Assembly (NCBI GenBank): GCA_031359995.1
Contig: JANMAT010000003.1
Coordinates: 33,531-97,530 of the forward strand
Length of the DNA: 64,000 nucleotides
Origin: JANMAT01 sp031359995
Lineage (GTDB): Bacteria; Actinomycetota; Acidimicrobiia; Acidimicrobiales; Ilumatobacteraceae
Direction of reading: 5' to 3'
The notes beneath the pieces were generated by a model. The model saw nothing but the letters and a program-made list of their open reading frames with translations. It was not told the origin of the DNA and ran no database searches. The stretch's first letter is position 1; the number at the start of each line of letters is the position of its first letter. Of the stretch, positions 59,898 to 64,000 are shown piece after piece. A program made the position numbers and the translations under genes.

Positions 59898-62315
59898 GTG
59901 GTGGTGGTCCGGTTCGGTCAGGTGGAACTCGATGTGCATCGGCGCGAGCTGCGTCGTGGCGGGCAGGCGGCTCATCTGGAGCCGCAGGCCTTCGACCTTC
60001 TGGTCGCTTTGGTGGAGCACCGCGATCGGGTGCTGTCGAAGATCGAGTTGCTCGACGGGGTGTGGGGGCACCGGTTCGTTTCCGAAGCAAACTTGACGAC
60101 GCGCATCAAGGAGATCCGCCGGGCGGTTGGCGATACGGGCGCGCAGCAGCACACGATCAGGAACGTGCGAGGGCGCGGCTACCGCTTCGTGGCGGCGGTG
60201 GAGGTCGTGAGCCGACCGGAACGGACCCGTGTCGATGCCGGGCTGATCGGGCGCGATGTCGAGATCGCCGTGTTGATCGAGGCGCTGGCGCATTCACCGT
60301 TGGTCACGTTGACGGGACCGGGGGGTGTCGGGAAGTCGACGCTGGCCCGAGTGGTGGCCGAACGGGTGGCGCCTTCGTACACCGGTGGTGTTCGGGTGGT
60401 GGAGTTGTCGGCGCTCGAAGGTGGCGAGCAGGTCCTGCCGGCGGTGGCCCGCGCGCTCGATGTCGTGGTGGAGCGCGACCGGCCTGAGCGGGCGGTCCGG
60501 TCGATCGCCGAGCTCGATGTGTTGCTGGTGCTCGACAACTGTGAGCACGTGATCGATGACGTGAGCAGCTTGATCCATCGGGTGATCGGGGTTGGCGGCC
60601 TACGGGTGGCCGTCCTCGCGACGAGTCAGGTTCGGCTCGGTCTCAGTGTCGAGCAGGTAGTCGCTGTCGATCCCCTCAGCTTGGACCGGGCCATCGATCT
60701 GTTCACCGTTCGCGCCGGTGCCGTTGTTCCAACCTGGGATCTCGACGAGGTCGGCCGCGATCGGGTCGCGGCGCTGCTGGCCGGGCTCGATCAGTTGCCG
60801 CTGACCATCGAGATGGCGGCGGCCCGTCTCGGTTCGATGACCTTCGACGAGCTCGCGCGCGCCATCGTCGATGGCATGCCGATGCCGGTGACCCATCGTT
60901 CCCCGGTGCGTCACCATCGCTCGCTCGAGTCGCTGGTGACGTGGTCCGCCGAACTGCTCGACGCGTCGCTGCGCCGCACGTTCACCGAGTTCGCCGTCTT
61001 CGCCGGCTCGGTGACGGCCGCTGACGCGGCGGCCGTCGTCGGTACCGACGCGTCCGCAATGCTCTTCGACCTTGCCGCCCTGTCAGAGCGGTCGCTGCTG
61101 GCCGCCGATGTCGACGGGTCGGTGACCCGGTTTCGGATGTTGGCGACGGTGCGCGCGGTCGCTGGCCGTTGGTTGGAGGAGTCCTCGACCGTCGACGAGG
61201 TGCGTCGGCGCCATGCCGAGCACTACACGGAGGCGATCCGGATGATCGACCTCCAGATCCGAACGCCCGGTGAGGCGGCGGGCCGGCGACGCCTCGATGC
61301 CATCGCCGGCGAGGTGCGGGCCGCGCACCGGTGGGCCCGCAGGCATGAGCCGGAGTTGGCCTCGGCGATGAGCGGGTTCCTGCACCTGGCCGTGTACTCG
61401 ACGTTCTGGAGCGAGCCGGTCGAGTGGAGCCGTCTGCTGTTGGCGGAGAACCCGCATGCGGGCCATGACGAGTTGCTGGGGGCCCGCATCGTCGTGGCCG
61501 GCGCGGACGCGAACCGCGGTGAGCTGTCCGCGGCGCGCTCTGCGGCCACTGCGTTGTCGAAGGCTGTCGACGAGCGCGTGCGGGCTGCGGGGGTCGAGAT
61601 CCTGGCCGATGTGGCGATCTACGACGGTCACCTCGACGAGGTCGCCGGACTCACCGACGAACTGCGGCAGCTGGGCGACCGCCATGGCGACGCGCACGCG
61701 GTCACGATCGCGGCCGTCGACGCGGCGTTGGCCCTGGCCTTCGACGACGAGGGCGACCGTGCGCTGGATCGCCTGCGGGGGCTCGACCTCGAACGGTTGT
61801 CGCCGTCGGACCGCGCCTGGGTCATCTACGCGCAGGGTGAGGCGCTGAGCGCAGCCGGGGACCCCGGGGCGACGGCGGCGTACGCCGGGGCCGTCGAGAT
61901 GGCGCGAACGATCGGGAACCCGTTCGTGACGTCGGTGGCACGCGTGTCGCTGGCGACGGAACTGGCTCGTGCCGGCGAGTTCCGTGAGGCGCTCGACCTC
62001 TACGCCGTGTGCCTGCGCGAGTACGCCCGGCACGGCAACTTCGTCCACGCCGTCACCACGCTGCGCAGTCTCGTCGCCGTGCTCGTCGCCGTGGGTGACG
62101 ACCACGGCGCGACGGTGCTGGCGGCGGCCACCTCGGGCGATCAGGTGCGGCCGAGCTACGGCATCGAGACGGCCCGGTTGTCGGCGGTGGTCGCCGACGT
62201 CGAGCAGCGGGCCGGAGCGGATCAGTTCGCGGTGTGGACCCGGGAAGGTCGACAGCTCGATCTTCCTGATGCGGTCCAGGTCGCGGCCGACCTGGTCGAC
62301 CACCACCGAACGTGA
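59898..62315 (+). CDS. STAND-type regulator: OmpR-like DNA-binding domain, NTPase and helical repeats
   Basis: This 805-aa protein has an N-terminal winged helix of the Trans_reg_C/SARP type (residues 1-105; AHLEPQAFDLLVALVEHRDRV, LTTRIKEIRRAVGD, IRNVRGRGYRFV), a nucleotide-binding module (Walker A TGPGGVGKSTLARVV about 137-150, VLLVLDNCEHVIDD, a QLPLTIEMAAARL GLPL-like box) and a tetratricopeptide-like C-terminus of about 350 aa. STAND regulators switch on when a ligand binds the repeat sensor. Starts are a run of GTG codons at 59898-59904. Eleven-bp direct repeats begin at its stop codon, and the next gene is a methyltransferase on the same strand. Confidence 0.85.
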   Translation: MVVVRFGQVELDVHRRELRRGGQAAHLEPQAFDLLVALVEHRDRVLSKIELLDGVWGHRFVSEANLTTRIKEIRRAVGDTGAQQHTIRNVRGRGYRFVAAVEVVSRPERTRVDAGLIGRDVEIAVLIEALAHSPLVTLTGPGGVGKSTLARVVAERVAPSYTGGVRVVELSALEGGEQVLPAVARALDVVVERDRPERAVRSIAELDVLLVLDNCEHVIDDVSSLIHRVIGVGGLRVAVLATSQVRLGLSVEQVVAVDPLSLDRAIDLFTVRAGAVVPTWDLDEVGRDRVAALLAGLDQLPLTIEMAAARLGSMTFDELARAIVDGMPMPVTHRSPVRHHRSLESLVTWSAELLDASLRRTFTEFAVFAGSVTAADAAAVVGTDASAMLFDLAALSERSLLAADVDGSVTRFRMLATVRAVAGRWLEESSTVDEVRRRHAEHYTEAIRMIDLQIRTPGEAAGRRRLDAIAGEVRAAHRWARRHEPELASAMSGFLHLAVYSTFWSEPVEWSRLLLAENPHAGHDELLGARIVVAGADANRGELSAARSAATALSKAVDERVRAAGVEILADVAIYDGHLDEVAGLTDELRQLGDRHGDAHAVTIAAVDAALALAFDDEGDRALDRLRGLDLERLSPSDRAWVIYAQGEALSAAGDPGATAAYAGAVEMARTIGNPFVTSVARVSLATELARAGEFREALDLYAVCLREYARHGNFVHAVTTLRSLVAVLVAVGDDHGATVLAAATSGDQVRPSYGIETARLSAVVADVEQRAGADQFAVWTREGRQLDLPDAVQVAADLVDHHRT

Positions 62316-62351
62316 TCCTCAGACGATCCTCAGACGATCCTCAGGCGATCC
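62314..62351. repeat. 11-bp tandem repeats upstream of the homocysteine methyltransferase gene
   Basis: GATCCTCAGAC, GATCCTCAGAC, GATCCTCAGGC and a partial GATCC follow each other at 62314, 62325, 62336 and 62347. The period of 11 bp and the location 38-75 bp before the start codon at 62389 suit binding of an OmpR-fold activator such as the one encoded just upstream. Confidence 0.8.
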
Positions 62352-62388
62352 CCGAGCAGCCCCAGCAGGCCGATGGTCCGATCGATGC

Positions 62389-63342
62389 ATGAACGCACAA
62401 CGTCAACGCACCCCCTGGCCGTCCGCTGACACGGTCGTGGTGACCGACGCCGGATTGGAGACGTGGTTGGTCTTCCACCACGGCATCGACCTGCCGGCCT
62501 TCGCCGCCTATCCGCTGGCGGCCACCCGCGAAGGCCGGGCGTTGCTGGTCGAGTACTACGGGTACTACGCACAGATCGCCCGATCGATCGATGCCGCCGT
62601 CGTGCTGGAGGCACCGACCTGGCGCGCCAATCCCGACTGGGCCGCCACCCTCGGCCACGACCACGCCGCCCTGGCGGAGCTCATCTCGGTCTCGGTCGGT
62701 GTCGTCGCCGAAGTTCGTTGCCACTGGCGCAGCGAGCGCCCATTCCTGATCGGTGGCACCGTCGGCCCACGGGGCGACGGCTACCGCATCGACTCCATGA
62801 TGGACATCGAGACGGCAGCCGACTACCACTCGTTCCAGATCGGGTGCATGGCGGCCGCAGGCATCGACGTCGTGACCGCATTGACCATGGGCTACGTCGA
62901 GGAGGCCGCGGGCATCGTCCGAGCAGCCGAGGTCACAGGGCTCCCGGCCATCGTGTCGTTCACGGTCGAGACCGACGGCCGGCTCCCGTCGGGCATGTCG
63001 CTCGCCGCCGCGATCGAAGCCACCGACGCCGCGACCTCCGGGTACCCCACGCACTACATGATCAACTGCGCCCACCCCGCACACTTCGACCACGCGCTCG
63101 ACAGCACCCAACCGTGGACGGCCCGCATCGGCGGTCTGCGGGCCAACGCATCGCAACTCAGCCACACCGAACTCGACGAGATGCTCGAACTCGACGAAGG
63201 CGACCCCAACGACCTCGCCGCCCGATACGTGGCCCTCCGCTCCGCGCTCCCCGGGCTCCACGTCGTCGGCGGCTGCTGTGGCACCGACCACCGCCACGTC
63301 GCCGCGATCGCCACCGCCTGGACCACCGCCCCAGCCCGATGA
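62389..63342 (+). CDS. Homocysteine S-methyltransferase family protein
   Basis: This 317-aa protein has the pterin/homocysteine methyltransferase barrel start (VVVTDAGLETWLVFHHGIDLP), the third zinc-ligand region MINCAHPAHF and the C-terminal GGCCGTDHRHVAAIA CysCys pair that binds zinc and the homocysteine thiol. The family makes methionine from homocysteine and S-methylmethionine or S-adenosylmethionine, but this subgroup (DLPAFAAYPL start) is diverse and the methyl donor is uncertain. It is probably controlled by the STAND regulator upstream. Confidence 0.85.
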   Translation: MNAQRQRTPWPSADTVVVTDAGLETWLVFHHGIDLPAFAAYPLAATREGRALLVEYYGYYAQIARSIDAAVVLEAPTWRANPDWAATLGHDHAALAELISVSVGVVAEVRCHWRSERPFLIGGTVGPRGDGYRIDSMMDIETAADYHSFQIGCMAAAGIDVVTALTMGYVEEAAGIVRAAEVTGLPAIVSFTVETDGRLPSGMSLAAAIEATDAATSGYPTHYMINCAHPAHFDHALDSTQPWTARIGGLRANASQLSHTELDEMLELDEGDPNDLAARYVALRSALPGLHVVGGCCGTDHRHVAAIATAWTTAPAR

Positions 63343-63506
63343 CCGTGCCCCGTGCCCCGTCCGCACCGGAGCAAACGGTCAAGGGTGCCGGCAACCCAAC
63401 CGACTGAAGCCGCACACCCGGCTCAACGCCCGCGGGGTGGCGGGGTGCCCCTACCGGATGGAACGGCTCGCCTGTAGACGATCTGCATGCAGTCTCGTAG
63501 ACTGAG

Positions 63507-63718
63507 ATGGTGAGCACGACGATTCGCGTCGGTTGATCGCCATCAGTCGCGCCAGCAACCGCCCCTGATCGACGTCGTCCGCGACGCCGCCGACGCACTC
63601 GAACGGGCCCGCTTCGCCACGCTCGTCGCCTCCCAGCTCGACGCCATCGGCCAACCCCGAAGACTGGGCGCGCTACACAACCGACGCCGAGCTCGCCATC
63701 CGCGATGGCATCGCGTGA
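63507..63718 (+). pseudogene. Frameshifted antitoxin gene of a MazF-type module
   Basis: Fragments in different plus-strand frames make up an antitoxin of the CopG/ribbon-helix type: MVSTTIRV at 63507, a short deletion, RLIAISRASNR, a one-base shift, PLIDVVRDAADALERARFAT with LVASQLDAI, another shift, and ANPEDWARYTTDAELAIRDG ending at 63718. Three defects within 210 bp make a functional protein unlikely unless the sequence has errors. An inverted repeat AGTCT-CGT-AGACT just before the start resembles an antitoxin operator. Confidence 0.65.
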
Positions 63719-64000
63719 TGACATCTGGCTCGTCGACTTCGGCGACTCCTCGCCCGGCGAACCAGCCCACCACTGTCGCGCGCTCGTCGTCGGCCCTGCC
63801 CCAGTGTTCGGAACCAACTTCCCGTTCGCGATCGTCGTGCCGATGACAACCACCCGGCGCGCCCTCGCGCTCCACGTCGAGGGCGAACCCACCGACGACA
63901 ACGGCCTCCACCAGACCAGCTACCTCCAATGCGAGCTGCTCCGCTCGATCAACGCCCGACGCTTGATCACCAAGCTCGGTGTCGTCGACCTCGCAACCTC
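63705..64000 (+). CDS. MazF/PemK-type toxin, 5' part (runs off right edge)
   Basis: The open frame begins ATG 63705 inside the end of the antitoxin gene and continues to the window edge for 98 codons. It reads MASRDDIWLVDFGDSSPGEP, then CRALVVGP, FAIVVPMTTTRRALALHVEG, and SYLQCELLRSINARRLITKLG. These are the strands of the MazF/PemK RNase fold, including the early D-I-W-x-V-D-F-G-D, the P-x-T-T-T and the Q-C-E-x-x-R-S-I motifs. MazF toxins cut single-stranded RNA. The frame is undamaged as far as visible, unlike its antitoxin. Confidence 0.8.
   Translation, partial: MASRDDIWLVDFGDSSPGEPAHHCRALVVGPAPVFGTNFPFAIVVPMTTTRRALALHVEGEPTDDNGLHQTSYLQCELLRSINARRLITKLGVVDLAT

Noticed and set aside
63343..63506. 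Possible tRNA or attachment site near the right edge
   Set aside because: No cloverleaf or CCA-type acceptor stem could be formed, and no matching direct repeat was found near the recombinase remnant.

Overview
The window is very GC-rich actinobacterial DNA. F420 biosynthesis (fbiC), two luciferase-like F420-type oxidoreductases, GTG starts, probable leaderless promoters, MprB/HtrA-type signalling and a Gram-positive Tad pilus locus all fit. The Pro/Thr-rich ectodomains and the repeats in the secreted SGNH protein suggest an uncultured member of the class Acidimicrobiia. That class assignment is inference; no rRNA or marker phylogeny is available here.

Layout. 1-10.6 kb: the 5' end of msrA (running off the left edge), a luciferase-like oxidoreductase, a universal stress protein, two ECF sigma/anti-sigma pairs (the second followed by a secreted protein that repeats the anti-sigma ectodomain), a FIST sensor coupled to a PAS-GGDEF-EAL protein, and small Lrp-like and CBS proteins. 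10.7-20.2 kb: a decayed homocysteine methyltransferase, a 40-bp palindrome, a lipoprotein/response regulator/histidine kinase/secreted protein row, an HtrA-like protease facing an MprB-like kinase, a PilZ protein and an amine-oxidase-type flavoprotein. 20.3-28.1 kb: core metabolism (HxlR regulator, fbiC, pyrE, purB, purA). 28.2-34.9 kb: two calpain-fold cysteine protease genes flanking clpB, which has a HAIR-like operator. 35-37.8 kb: selD, which is itself a selenoprotein (in-frame UGA plus a bSECIS hairpin), and a secreted SGNH protein with three repeats.

38-56 kb is the main accessory block. A compact type VII secretion-like cluster (actin-fold-like protein, FHA-FtsK/EssC ATPase, two WXG100-like proteins) is interleaved with a SARP-type regulator and preceded by four 12-bp iterons. 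Next to it is a complete Tad pilus operon on the minus strand, ending in a 1113-aa membrane protein that joins LysM domains to a SARP/BTAD regulator. That C-terminus is a paralogue of the soluble SARP in the secretion cluster, so the two surface systems may share regulation. The calpain-like proteins have related helical N-termini and are candidate substrates of the secretion system (inference).

56-64 kb: a winged-helix regulator with an MFS exporter, a zone of gene fragments (epimerase, ABC-type ATPase, tyrosine recombinase), a YdeI-like protein, a STAND regulator followed by 11-bp direct repeats and a homocysteine methyltransferase gene, and at the right edge a MazF-type toxin whose antitoxin gene is frameshifted. 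No tRNA, rRNA, CRISPR array or intact insertion sequence was seen.
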